NCBI GenBank assembly: GCA_029834535.1
Contig: JAQMWT010000317.1
Span: 434,001 to 498,000, forward strand
Direction of reading: 5' to 3'
DNA length: 64,000 bases
From: Chrysophaeum taylorii
Taxonomy: Eukaryota; Sar; Pelagophyceae; Pelagomonadales; Pelagomonadaceae
Every line of letters starts with the position of its first letter. The first letter of the stretch is position 1. The notes under the pieces were generated by a model. That model saw nothing but the letters and a program-made list of their open reading frames with translations. It ran no database searches and was not told the DNA's origin. Positions 39,398 through 48,912 of this stretch are shown in pieces. Both the position numbers and the translations under genes were made by a program.

Positions 39398-39733
39398 TTA
39401 TGATGTAATTTGGCGATGCTTGGTTGTAGATGAGACCACGCTTCTGAAGAGCAACAAATGTGCTATCTTTTAGTGGCAGTACGTGCAAGCCGCGCAGGCA
39501 CCACCTCGCTGCGCTTCTGATTGGTCGTCTTCACGAATCCTGAGGAGGCAGGACGACGACCGGTCGGTCGGTCGTCGGTTATTGATTGTTTGTCCTCCCG
39601 GAACTACTGCTGCACTGCTCGGGGCGAAATCGAACGATTCCCTACCCAAACCCCCTATTACACTCAGAAGGACGGTTCTAGATCTGCGAGATAATTCTTG
39701 CAGAAAATTCTTTCTCAAGAACGATAGCAACGC

Positions 39734-41050
39734 TTACCCGGAGGAGGGGGGCGCCGGCGCGGGAATCTCGTGCTCGGGGACTGCGCGGAGGCGGGAGACG
39801 TGGGTGTCGAGGATGCGACGGATGTCGTGGGGGGCTCGACGCGCCGTGGCGGAAAAATCGGCGGCCGTCGTCCGCGAGAGGTCGAGGCCCTCGAACTTGG
39901 CGAGGTCAGCGAGCTGGCGCTGGAGGAGGTCGAGGAGGTCGCCGAGGAAGCGCTTGTGCTCGCAGGCGAGCTTGGAGGCCGTGGCGACCTCCGCGGTGTC
40001 GTCGTCGCCGAGGAGCGAGCATTGCGCGGGCCTGACGAAGAGGCCTCGATGTGGCGGCGCGTCGAAGTATCGGCGGCCGGCGACGAGGCCATCGTGTTTG
40101 CCGTCGGAAGCGTCGAGCTCGACGCCGACCCAGAGGCCCGTCGAAAAGCTTGTCTCGCCCACAAATCTCACGGTGGCCGTCTTAGCCCGCTGCACGCGGA
40201 CGCGGTCGCCCGCGCGAAACTGATGTTGACATTGATCGGGGAAGGTTCGCTTTTTTGCCGTCGCAACCCCCGCGTCGTGGTCGGGCTTTGCCGCGACGAG
40301 GCGCGCCCGGAGTCTGTCGTCGAGGTCGGCGAGAAGCGCGTCCTTGCGCTCGGGGAACTCGGCCGCGTAGGCGCGATAGGCGTCGCGAGCGGCCGCGCGC
40401 GCCTCGGCGCTCGGGTCGCGCAGCAGCAGCTTGACGCTCTTCTCGAGGAGCTCGAGGGAGTCGTCGTGGCGTTTGAACCACGCCGACCCCCACACAGTCG
40501 CCAGCTCGGCGGCGTACCTGGCGCACGCCTCGCGGACGTGCGCCGACTTACCCTTGTGTTGCGCGCTCGAGTACTCGGCGGCGACGCCCACGAGTTGCTT
40601 GAACCGGCAGTGTCGGAGGACCCCGCGGATCGCGTCGTCGACAAACTTGGCGTTCGTCTTGTTCCCGCTGCTCACGAGCTCGAACAGCGTCGGCACCACT
40701 TCGCGCAGGAGCATCCGACCGCCGTCGCGCGACGCCCCGCACCGCGGCTGCCCGTCCTCGCCGTTGCACGCGCTCGCCACGGCTACGATCAGCCCGCATG
40801 CCTCGCGGACCAAGTGCGATCGGAGGTCCTTCAGACACGCCTGGACCGGCAGACGCAAAGCGCGCCACGTCCCCGCGTCAAAATAGTCCTCTCCGGGCAA
40901 CGTCGTCCCCTTCCCGAGCCTTTCCCCCGTCTCCGAAAACAGCCGAGTGCACTCGAGGAGCGCGTCGTTCCTCGCCTCCCAGTCCCCGTCCTTCGCCTCG
41001 AAGTTCCCGCGCTTCAGAGCGCCAACGACGGCCTCGGTCAACGACATCAT
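39734..41050 (-). CDS. CLASP-type TOG domain fused to a CAP-Gly domain
   Basis: A 438-residue probable microtubule-binding protein from ATG 41050. Residues about 20-245 form HEAT-like helices of the CLASP_N/TOG type: DWEARNDALLECTRL, LKDLRSHLVREACGL, KSAHVREACARYAA and DPSAEARAAARDAYRAYAAEFPERK. Residues 278-345 are a CAP-Gly domain (GLWVGVELD, GKHDG at 317-321 for the usual GKNDG). A short coiled coil ends the protein. TOG domains bind tubulin dimers and CAP-Gly binds EEY-type tails, so a plus-end regulator is expected. It starts 63 bp from BUD31, head-to-head. Confidence 0.82.
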   Translation of the reverse strand: MMSLTEAVVGALKRGNFEAKDGDWEARNDALLECTRLFSETGERLGKGTTLPGEDYFDAGTWRALRLPVQACLKDLRSHLVREACGLIVAVASACNGEDGQPRCGASRDGGRMLLREVVPTLFELVSSGNKTNAKFVDDAIRGVLRHCRFKQLVGVAAEYSSAQHKGKSAHVREACARYAAELATVWGSAWFKRHDDSLELLEKSVKLLLRDPSAEARAAARDAYRAYAAEFPERKDALLADLDDRLRARLVAAKPDHDAGVATAKKRTFPDQCQHQFRAGDRVRVQRAKTATVRFVGETSFSTGLWVGVELDASDGKHDGLVAGRRYFDAPPHRGLFVRPAQCSLLGDDDTAEVATASKLACEHKRFLGDLLDLLQRQLADLAKFEGLDLSRTTAADFSATARRAPHDIRRILDTHVSRLRAVPEHEIPAPAPPSSG

Positions 41051-41113
41051 TCAAACCTCATGCATTATTATTATTAATTAGGGTTTATTATTGTTAGCAG
41101 CTAGAGCAGCAGC
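41051..41113. promoter_or_regulatory. 63-bp divergent intergenic region (TOG/CAP-Gly / BUD31)
   Basis: AT-rich spacer (ATTATTATTATTAATTAG) between two ATGs; it probably contains both transcription starts. Confidence 0.4.
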
Positions 41114-41842
41114 ATGTCGCGTTTCGCGCGGCGGGAGAAGGAGCCCGAGGGCTTCGACTACATCAAGCCGACCCTCGAGGTCCTCGAGCAGGAGCTCCGC
41201 GACCGCGTCAACGACCCGCACGAAGGCAAACGAAAGCTCGAGTCCCAGTGGCCGATCCATCAGATCAACTGGCAACGCAGCCGCTACGTCTTCGATATGT
41301 ACTGGCGATATCACCGCATTTCGCGCGAGATCTACGACTACTGCATCCGAAACAAACTCGTCGACGGAGCCTTGATGGCCAAGTGGCGCAAACCGGGCTA
41401 CGAGCGCCTCTGCAGTACCTACGTCATCAACACCAAAAACTACAACTTTGGGACCGTATCGATCTGTCGCGTTCCGAGGCAAGCCCTCGGCGACGACGCG
41501 GGTGTCGAGTGCCCCACCACGGGCTGCCGGGGCTGCGCGAGCGGCCCGGGCGGCCAGCGCAACATCTTCGGCAACAAGTACGGCCAGTACTTGGCCCGGA
41601 TCCAGATTAAACGCGAAAAGCGACAGCAAAGACGCGAGGAGGAGGAGGAGGTCGTGGTTGGCCGCCCTACAGGCCCCTCCGTCTGGGTCGACAAGGATGA
41701 AGAACCCCTGGACGACGTCGAAGAAGAAGAAGAAGAAGAAGGTCCCCCGAGGCCAAACAAAATGCCTAGACTCCACAGACCCGACGATGACGCGAGTCCG
41801 GACGATGACCCACCGGGTCCTCTTCCTCCTCCTTCTGAGTAG
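41114..41842 (+). CDS. BUD31: BUD31/G10 splicing factor with altered zinc cluster and acidic tail
   Basis: Component of the spliceosome active-site scaffold. It is 242 residues from ATG 41114, against about 144-157 usually. The core is clear: PEGFDYIKPTLEVLEQELRD, DPHEGKRKLESQWPI, SREIYDYCIRNKLVDGALMAKW, NFGTVSICRVPRQ and GCRGCASG. The C-terminal zinc region of BUD31 normally has nine Cys; by position I find five here, missing two in the CCxxC part, one before IC and one in the ECxxCGC part. After GGQRNIFGNKYGQYLARIQ there is a 90-residue Glu/Asp/Pro-rich extension. Altered zinc binding could be genuine lineage change. Confidence 0.9.
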   Translation: MSRFARREKEPEGFDYIKPTLEVLEQELRDRVNDPHEGKRKLESQWPIHQINWQRSRYVFDMYWRYHRISREIYDYCIRNKLVDGALMAKWRKPGYERLCSTYVINTKNYNFGTVSICRVPRQALGDDAGVECPTTGCRGCASGPGGQRNIFGNKYGQYLARIQIKREKRQQRREEEEEVVVGRPTGPSVWVDKDEEPLDDVEEEEEEEGPPRPNKMPRLHRPDDDASPDDDPPGPLPPPSE

Positions 41843-42850
41843 CCGACGGCCTTTCCTCTCTTGGGATGGCGCCTTTCTTCTTTTTTAACGAGACTCATTC
41901 CCCCCCCTCCCTGCGGCATGCTTGAGACTGGTCTCGGCGGTTATTGTTCAGTCGATAGCAACCACTACGGCCTTGCTTTTTTGGTGATTCATTCATCCGT
42001 AAGCCGCATACCTTGCTCTTGGGGGGGGACGGCCGCCTGACACTTTTTTTTTGTCCATCAATTATATTAGAAGAGGAGCGCGAAATCATCTTAGTAAAGC
42101 ATCTTTTATTTAACACCCGAGTAAATCCCCGGGTTGCAGAGGTCGACGCGCCTATGCCGATTGAGCGAGTGAGTGGTTGGGATTTTTTCCTCTTCAACAT
42201 TATAGCGAAAGGTCACTCACGTGCGGCGATCGAAAGTGGCGTCGGACCGATATAAAATGATGTGACGGCCTTCTCCATTGGAGAGTCCATCGCGGACACA
42301 TAGATCCAACGGACGCCACGATATGAGGCGTCGTCAATCGCCACCGGTGCGCGAGGTGGCGGGAGGCTCTGGCCCAACGGCGTCGAGGTTCATTCCTGAA
42401 GTTCACTCGGTACCAGCCAGAAGGGATTGCAAAGGCGCAACAACAAGTTTCGTTCGATGTTTCTGCTTATGCAACACCCAGTAACGTTCCCAAGCAGCAG
42501 CAAAATTTAATTGCCTGGTAGTAGAAAATAAGTCCTCTCATAGTCGTATCTCTACCACTTGCGCTTTGCCCCCCAATATTCTTCACGAAGCTTTTCTCAT
42601 TTTTCAGGGTTGTGCATTTACTCAAAACTTTGAGTTAAGTAACAACACTACATTACGCACTTTATGAATAAAGTAACACGTAAAGTAAAGATCGGGAATT
42701 ACAACGTGGTGTAAAGTAAAGTAAAGTAAAGTAAAGGCTGCTCGGGCTGAAAATTTAGTTTGCCGCATCGCTGCGATTTCAGTGCCAACCTCGTGCCTTA
42801 CACAACTATGTCAAGAGCAACTGGGACAAGTTTTGATGGATATTTGGTGG
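41843..42850. other. Intergenic, no gene seen
   Basis: AT-richer than the flanks. A GTAAA tandem repeat (GTAAAGTAAAGTAAAG) is at about 42700-42735. A few short frames have no protein-like character. Confidence 0.5.
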
Positions 42851-42851
42851 T

Positions 42852-43067
42852 TTAATCGTCGTCTTCTTCGAAGTTTTCATCTAGGGGGATGAAATCAGAC
42901 TTGAACTTGAACTTCTTGAGGATGTGGCCGTACTTGTTTTGAGCCCACTTAATAAAATCCCTATTCATGCGCAGGGTCACAAGCATGTCCAGCTCCTCGT
43001 CGCTCAGGAGGGTGTCGCCCTCGGTCACAACGATGTTGGCAGCTGAGATGATGCGGACCGTGTCGAC
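42852..43067 (-). pseudogene. Unidentified gene 3' fragment (acidic C-terminus)
   Basis: A 71-codon open minus-strand frame ends at a TAA (42852-42854) and reads like real protein: VRIISAANIVVTEGD, LSDEELDMLVTLRMNRDF, IKWAQNKYGHILKKF, then an EEDDD terminus. It lacks its 5' part, and the sequence immediately upstream belongs to another, oppositely oriented relic. I do not recognise the family. It is a truncated copy or the last exon of a gene whose other exons I cannot see. Confidence 0.45.
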
Positions 43068-43069
43068 CG

Positions 43070-43372
43070 TGCCTTATAGACCGTGTCTTCGATCTGTTGA
43101 CTCCAGATGGGGAGTGCCACTGGGTGCCGAGGTGGATGCCACACTACATTCCGAATGATGCCGAGCCACGTGGCACAGGGACGGTTTTCTTAACGCACCA
43201 CGGCCGCGCACACGACCACAACGAGACCACCATGTGGATGGTAGTGGATGTCGATCCCGTCCAGCGAAGGGCGCGCTACGTTCGACAAAATGTCGGCTCG
43301 CGCATCTCATTGGTGGAGGTCTCTTGCCGAACTCTCGGGGATACGACCGAGGTTCGAGTTGCGATGTGACCC
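43070..43372 (+). pseudogene. SRPBCC / polyketide-cyclase-like domain fragment
   Basis: The plus frame from about 43073 to the TGA at 43370-43372 reads DRVFDLLTPDGECHWVPRW, a GTVFLTHH strand, MWMVVDVDPVQRRARYVR and VEVSCRTLGDTTEVRV, a good match in spacing to START-like SRPBCC proteins. There is no ATG, about 100 residues only, and the C-terminal helix is missing. It abuts the fragment at 42852-43067 on the opposite strand, which suggests a rearrangement between two gene pieces. Confidence 0.5.
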
Positions 43373-45804
43373 CACTCTCCGCGGGAAAAAAAAACTCATG
43401 AGCTTCGCCTTCCAAGCCGACTTTCAGTCGCGCAGATTGGCCAATGGAAACCCATGCTTCAAAAGGCACTTTCTCGCTGACGGACGCTCTCGCCATTTTA
43501 GACCGGAATCTCATACCCGACCCTCGTTTAGACACCAGCGTCCCACCAGAGAAGCGAATTCGCTGACTCGTGGCAGGAAGAACAACACCTACTCCCATGT
43601 AAGCGAGGTTTCTGGCTAGGAGCAGGGGAGCAGGGGAGCGGGCGCTCAAGGCTTGATAGTAGCATCGTATGAGAGGACTGGTCTAGAATGGACAGTTTAT
43701 CCTCGATGAAGTTCGTGGCACGTTGCGAGGAACATCGGGAAGAGGCACGAGAGAATTCCTGCCGTGTGCCGGTCGATGTCGAATCAACGCTTTTGTGGGG
43801 GGGGGGAGTCTGTCGCAGGGTTGTTCGCCCTGGGACCTCTGGTGTGACACATGGACGCCTAGTTCGAGGAAACTACCTGGCGTGGAGCGAAAAATCCGTC
43901 TGGCGCACGACATATTTTTCATCTATGGCAACGTTGACGTCGGTTTTTCTGTTGCTCATCTGGGAGATTGGAGTACGGCAGCCACATTGGGAGTACGTCT
44001 AGAATACCCTGCGCGCGTAAAATTTAGGGGATCCATGCTTGGTTTGTGTGCGCTTGCACTCAAATGTTCGAATGTCCTGGCAGTGCGCTACAGGATGCGA
44101 GAGAGGTCCAGGCGCATAGCAATGGCGATTTTCATTGAAGCGCGTCGACGAGTGCTCTTTGTTGCAGCAAACGCCGGATGGCCTCAACATTGGGCACCAA
44201 GTGGCGAGGTGTCGAGCCCGAGACGTCGACAGCACACGCACGTCAATACCGTTGTATACACAGCGATCGCGCTCGGCCTTGAGTAGTGAAGCGCTGTCGC
44301 ATCGAGGTCGTCGCGTGGATAAACAAAAGCTCGCCTGTGCCAAAAGCTTATTCAAACAAGGAGACGTGCTCGATCGAGCATGCCAGGTGGTGTCGCGCGA
44401 TCCCTCGTGACATGCCACACCGACTGTGCCTTTTGACACAGATCATGATTGTATTGCGCACTACAGTCGATGAAAAGCAGCCTCACGGCGTTTACTTCAT
44501 TGCGCACGGCAATGTAGCACATTAAAGCCGGCGTGCGGTCGATCTCGGTGCCGCTGTTGAGCAGCAGCCGTCGTTTTTCTACATAGAACGGCGTCTCATT
44601 TTTATGATTGCACGGATCCGTTCCTGACCGAAACCCGTCATACCACGGTCACGGGCGGACCATGGCGATTCGAACCCGGACAGAAGAATCGCGTGGTTTA
44701 ACATGTTCTCGAAACGGTCCCATCTCCTTCGAGGAGCATCGTAGCAATCTCTGGAGGTTGCGCGTAGCTTTTGTTTTCCCCATGGATCGTCTCTGAGAAA
44801 TCTCCACAAGCTCGGGGAAAGAAGGAATCCGTTCGTGACGCAGGCGCCACAATTTTTCGCGCAGTAGGCGTCACATCCACGTGTGCGACGACGACGTGGA
44901 GTGTTGCATCCAAATACCGGCGCCACGTTGCGGCAAAAAACGGCAAATCTCAAATCGTCCGTCCTCCAAACGTCCTATTAAAAACGTCGCGACACGAAAC
45001 GCGCGCGGCGGTTTCGTCGTCCCGTTAGACGCCCGGATTTGATCGGCATCTCGATGGTCTCGCCGCTTTTGATCGGCACTGCGTCTCAACGAGTCTCTTT
45101 CATGTTTCCTTATCAAATCTAATCATTACGGTAAATTCACGTAGACGTTCCAATGTCCCGTCAATTTTGCTCGTCGTCCGCCTCGCATGCTCACGCGCAC
45201 GGAAATTGCCATGGATTGTCGCGGCGGTGTGTGTTTGCGATTGTTGCTCATACACTTTGGCCGGCTGCTGCCAACTTGTCATCCCTAGTTCAACACGTCT
45301 CTATGCGTGACACTCGCGGGGCCTCTGGTGGACGACTAGCCTCCTAAGTTCACGTTCGAGAAGTCTCCTGTATGACGTGCTTGGTGTTCCTCTCGCCGAC
45401 GCACCTAGTGCAGTTTGATGACAATCGCAACACACTCGCGTAGTCGCATGCTTAGTAGGGCATTAAACCCCCGTGTCCTTGATTCCGAGGAGCTGCGCAA
45501 AGAAGCGCCAGTTCCAGACTGGCCCACGAGGACGAGGCTGACCGGAGAGGTTGAATATTCGAGGATGCGCGAGGAGACAAAGAGCGTACGAGGTGGGGAC
45601 GGAGACTGCCCTGAGCGCTTTCAAACTTGTGAGTCGGACGATGCGAAAAAGCCCCGCGCGTGATGCGAGACTGGAGTGGAGGGGAGCATCCTTGATGGGA
45701 TAGCCGCGCGATTAATTTCATATGGGATAAGGGGACGGACAGGGGTCACAGTGAGGAAGGTTCAGCTCGAGTGGTCACAGTTTCTGTCATCAAATCTGCT
45801 TCTG
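43373..45804. other. 2.4-kb region with a weak ankyrin-like relic, otherwise no gene
   Basis: On the minus strand about 44100-44600, pieces in different frames resemble ankyrin repeats (ETPFYVEKRRLLLNSGTEID, PALMCYIAVRNEV, VEAIRRLLQQRALVDA). A further basic piece lies at 44650-44860. Stops intervene, so this would be a decayed or multi-intron gene. The rest (43680-44000, 45100-45750) has only weak frames. A GTTCGAATC string at about 44660 looked like a tRNA T-loop, but no arms pair around it. Confidence 0.3.
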
Positions 45805-47079
45805 TTATAAAATACCAATTTCTCTGAGGCGATTGTTTGCCGTGCTCTCGTGATACAGCACGATGCGATCGATCCTGTGGCGCGGCGAGCGACCGGCGAC
45901 TTCGATGGCGTATTCGCCCGTTTTCTCAAACTTGGCGTAGACGTCGTGGGAGCTGTTGTCATTCGTCGACGCCTGCCACAACCACTTGTTCGTATTGCCG
46001 TTGCGATAGATCTTGAGAAAGCCGTCGGCGCTGTCGCCCTCTGGTTTCGGGCCAATGGGCCCAATGCAACGCCCGTTGGGCCGAACAATGTGGTTTCCCC
46101 GCTTGCCATAGAAGTCGTTGGCATCCTTAATTCGCAACCACGAGTCGTTATGTTCCGTTGATTCGGTGCCGTCGATAAAGCTGTGCCAAATGAAGCGGTA
46201 CACGCCCGTCTCCTTGATGTTGACCTTGACTGCCATGACTCCATCGTTTGGTTTGTCGAAGTTTTCACTGCCTGTCCACTCCAGGTATGTGACGCCATCC
46301 TTCCGGCCTCGCTTCCAGTCGCCTGCGCAGTTGTTGGGAAAATCTTCAAACTCAATGTCGAACACTGGGCCATCGTCCTCTTCGAACGTCGCGCCGATGC
46401 AGGCTGGGTCGGGCTTGGTGCATTTCTCCCCATCATTGTTGTCCCTATCGTCGGCCTCGTCGCTCGCGCAGTCCCAATTGGGTTTGCACGTCTTTTTGCA
46501 GAAGCTCCCCTCGGCGTCGTTTTTTTTGAAGCAGTAGAAGGGTTGGCTGCCTTGGCAGCAGGTCGTTCCGACGTCGCCGCCACACCTTTGATTTTTCGCG
46601 ATGCATGCGTCGCTATCGTTAGCTTCGTCGGGATCGTCGTCGTTGTCGCCCTTGTAGACGGCGATTCTAAGGGTGGCGAGCCTCTTGCCCTTGCCGTCCT
46701 TCGTTGGTTTGCCGATCGCCTTGAGGATGACCTTGCCGCTAGGGAGGCTACCTTTCTTCAATTTGCTGCCATCGTCGCCGAACAAGGACCACCACTTGTC
46801 GCCGTTGTTGTTGATCGTCTTGACGCCGTTGACGTAAAAGACGACCGACTCGATTGCCGGGACGCCGAGCGCGACGCGAATGGCGACGTCGCCCTTGATC
46901 TCGCTGCCACCGACGAGCGGGGTCTCGTCGCCGTTATCGTGGACAATGTAGAAGCCGGCGGCATCGGCCAACGCGCGAGCCCTGGTCGTCGTCTCGTTCT
47001 TGGTTTGATGGCCGAGTGCGCTGGGGACGACAACAGCAGCAGCAGCAGCAGCAAGAGCGATTATCATCATCATTCTCAT
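45805..47079 (-). CDS. Secreted protein with Cys-rich knot and C-terminal CBM-like domain
   Basis: A 424-residue protein with a clear signal peptide (MMMIIALAAAAAAVVVPSALG) from ATG 47079. Residues about 40-150 form an Ig-like or Ca-binding beta domain (FYVNGVKTINNNG). A segment with eight or more Cys follows (CIAKNQRCGGDVGTTCC, CKKTCKPNWDC) with Asp/Glu-rich spacers. Residues about 250-420 resemble beta-sandwich domains in marine bacterial secreted glycoside-hydrolase proteins: HNDSWLRIKDANDFYGKRG, DGFLKIYRNG, WLWQAST and GEYAIEVAGRS. Binding to extracellular carbohydrate is a reasonable guess. The terminal domain may come from bacteria. Start codons of this gene and the MPE gene are 315 bp apart, divergent. 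Confidence 0.8.
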   Translation of the reverse strand: MRMMMIIALAAAAAAVVVPSALGHQTKNETTTRARALADAAGFYIVHDNGDETPLVGGSEIKGDVAIRVALGVPAIESVVFYVNGVKTINNNGDKWWSLFGDDGSKLKKGSLPSGKVILKAIGKPTKDGKGKRLATLRIAVYKGDNDDDPDEANDSDACIAKNQRCGGDVGTTCCQGSQPFYCFKKNDAEGSFCKKTCKPNWDCASDEADDRDNNDGEKCTKPDPACIGATFEEDDGPVFDIEFEDFPNNCAGDWKRGRKDGVTYLEWTGSENFDKPNDGVMAVKVNIKETGVYRFIWHSFIDGTESTEHNDSWLRIKDANDFYGKRGNHIVRPNGRCIGPIGPKPEGDSADGFLKIYRNGNTNKWLWQASTNDNSSHDVYAKFEKTGEYAIEVAGRSPRHRIDRIVLYHESTANNRLREIGIL

Positions 47080-47394
47080 TTATTGAGAGAGGTGTTTGAG
47101 TTGCGTTCGTGGCAATCGATCAACCAATCTATGATGATGTTGTGCCGTTCTGTTTTCGGTGGCGTCGCAGCACCAGGGGACAGACACCCCCTCTTAGCAG
47201 TCGACATTTAAAGACAGACAGACAGACGGTCGTCGTGCGAAGGATTCGGAAAACAGGAAGGATACTTGCAGACCGTTGTGAAATGGGGACGAGGTTTACG
47301 GTGACGTAATGAACATCTAAAGTCATCGTACGTGACGTCTCTCTTCTTCGGAGGGACCCAAGTCCTTCCGAGACGTTGTCCCCGTCACGGCGCG
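47080..47394. promoter_or_regulatory. Divergent intergenic region containing a copy of the dispersed GTCGACTGCTAAGAGGGG motif
   Basis: 315 bp between two divergent ATGs. At 47177-47225, in minus orientation, it contains the TGTCGACTGCTAAGAGGGGG core with TTTAAA and a GTCTGTCTGTC leader, closely matching the copy at 30190-30232. It may be just a repeat insertion, but its place means it could influence both genes. Confidence 0.45.
47177..47232 (-). repeat. Dispersed GTCGACTGCTAAGAGGGG motif, complete short copy
   Basis: On the minus strand it reads GTCTGTCTGTCTTTAAA, then TGTCGACTGCTAAGAGGG, then TGTCTGTCCC. It matches the 30.2-kb copy on both sides of the core, but no helicase or tandem array is attached here. 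Confidence 0.8.
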
Positions 47395-48816
47395 ATGCAC
47401 GTGGCGCAGCGCGTCTCGTGGTTGGGGCGGCTGAAGAGGCGTGCCCGCGTCCGCGAGGAGGCGTCGATGGAATCGGGCATCGTGGGCGAGCTGGATGCTG
47501 GTGCGTTGATCGAGTGCTTGGGCGTGGGCGCGTGTCCGATCAGCAAGGTCGAGCGCGTGCAGATTCGTGGGGGTTGGGTGTCGGCCAAGCTCGTCGCCGT
47601 GAGCGAGGACGGGGTCGAGCACGTTCGCACGCAAAAGCCGGTGCGGTTGTGGGTGCTATCTGACGTGCATACGGACCGTCCGAGCAACTTTGGGTGGCTC
47701 GAGAAGCACCTCGTCGCGTGCGGCGACGAGCAGTACTTTGACGTGTTGGTGTGCGCAGGCGACGTCGCTAGTCGTGCCGACGTGTTCCGTAAAACCATGG
47801 CGCTGTTCACGTCGCGATTCGACGCCGTGGTACTGACGGCGGGTAACCACGACCTGTGGACGACGGGCAGCAGCAAGGTGGCGACATCGCTCGAAAAGCT
47901 CGACGAGGTACGAGCCACGTGCGGGGCCTTGGGGGTTCGACTCGGGCCTTTCCGCATTAACGATGTACTCGTCGCGCCACTCTACTCGTGGTACGACCGG
48001 GCGTTCGACGCCGAACCCGACATCGACGCCGGCGACACGCCCGAGCGGCGCAAGCGCTGGATCGACTACACGTACTGCAAGTGGGGGCCCTCGCTCGAGA
48101 CCTTGGAGGGTTTCCACTTTTCGTCGGACAGGGGGGCCTCGAAACACGTGGCGCATCATTTCGCGACGATGAACGGCCGACGCTTGCGGGAGATGGAGAA
48201 ACACCTCTTCGAGAACAAGAACCTCGTCGTTATTACCGTCTCGCACTTCGCCCCCCGACCCGAGCTTCTGCCGGAGAAACGCTTCTTGATCGACCCCCAC
48301 CTCCCCAAAGTCAGCGGGTCGAAAATCATCGAGACGCAGCTCCGGCGCCTCCGGCCCGCCGCGCACGTCTTCGGACATACCCACCTGGCCGTCGACAGCT
48401 CGCTCGACGCAGTTCGCTACGTCAACTGGCCCCTCGGCTCGGATCGCGAGCGCACCAATCAAACGAGGGTCGTCGCGGGCTCGGGGGCCCTCTTGCTCTA
48501 CGCCTCCGACGCGGGCTTTACCCCCGTCCAGTGGACCTTTTGGTCCGAGTGGTACCGGCGCGTCCCCCGAGATCCTACCAATCTGACGCTGGCCCCCTGG
48601 GTCGAAAACGCATACAAACTTCTCGGCCTCGACCTCCCGCGCGGCTGCGTGACCACCACCAACAGCGACGAGGGCCTCGCCTACCCGGGTTTCCCGGATA
48701 ACATGCGCGCCGACGACTTCTACCGCCTCAACGCCGCCACTAACACCTGCTACCGCTCGACCCGCCACGGGGACGACCTCCAACCCAACAGCGCGTTGGC
48801 GACCACCACCACCTAG
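47395..48816 (+). CDS. Calcineurin-like metallophosphoesterase with N-terminal SH3-like segment
   Basis: A 473-residue protein; ATG 47395 (MHVAQRVSW) is the first ATG in frame. Residues about 8-70 look like a bacterial-type SH3 domain (RARVREEASMESGIVGELDAG). The dimetal phosphoesterase core has DVH at 90-92, GD at 122-123, GNHD at 150-153, SHF with His284 and GHTH at 327-330, so every metal ligand motif is present. Similar proteins hydrolyse phosphomonoesters, nucleotides or cyclic nucleotides; the substrate is unknown. A C-terminal region of about 100 residues after the core is lineage-specific. No introns. It is divergent from the secreted protein gene. Confidence 0.88.
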   Translation: MHVAQRVSWLGRLKRRARVREEASMESGIVGELDAGALIECLGVGACPISKVERVQIRGGWVSAKLVAVSEDGVEHVRTQKPVRLWVLSDVHTDRPSNFGWLEKHLVACGDEQYFDVLVCAGDVASRADVFRKTMALFTSRFDAVVLTAGNHDLWTTGSSKVATSLEKLDEVRATCGALGVRLGPFRINDVLVAPLYSWYDRAFDAEPDIDAGDTPERRKRWIDYTYCKWGPSLETLEGFHFSSDRGASKHVAHHFATMNGRRLREMEKHLFENKNLVVITVSHFAPRPELLPEKRFLIDPHLPKVSGSKIIETQLRRLRPAAHVFGHTHLAVDSSLDAVRYVNWPLGSDRERTNQTRVVAGSGALLLYASDAGFTPVQWTFWSEWYRRVPRDPTNLTLAPWVENAYKLLGLDLPRGCVTTTNSDEGLAYPGFPDNMRADDFYRLNAATNTCYRSTRHGDDLQPNSALATTTT

Positions 48817-48912
48817 TCCGCCCCGCTGGTCTCCAAGCTTCATATTCCTTGTGTGTGTAAAGTGTATCATGTATCCTTACCCTCAAGGTTGACGTTTCCT
48901 CCGAAGAACTTG

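Noticed and set aside
39770-41077. 435-codon plus-strand open frame
   Set aside because: Antisense shadow of the TOG/CAP-Gly gene, which has clear domains in the minus frame.
44630-44720. tRNA candidate from a GGGTTCGAATC string on the minus strand
   Set aside because: No T-stem, acceptor or anticodon arm pairs around it.
46183-47211. 342-codon plus-strand open frame with hydrophobic stretches
   Set aside because: Antisense of the secreted protein gene; the minus frame has a signal peptide and recognisable domains.
47656-48870. 404-codon minus-strand open frame
   Set aside because: Antisense of the metallophosphoesterase, whose metal-binding motifs are complete.
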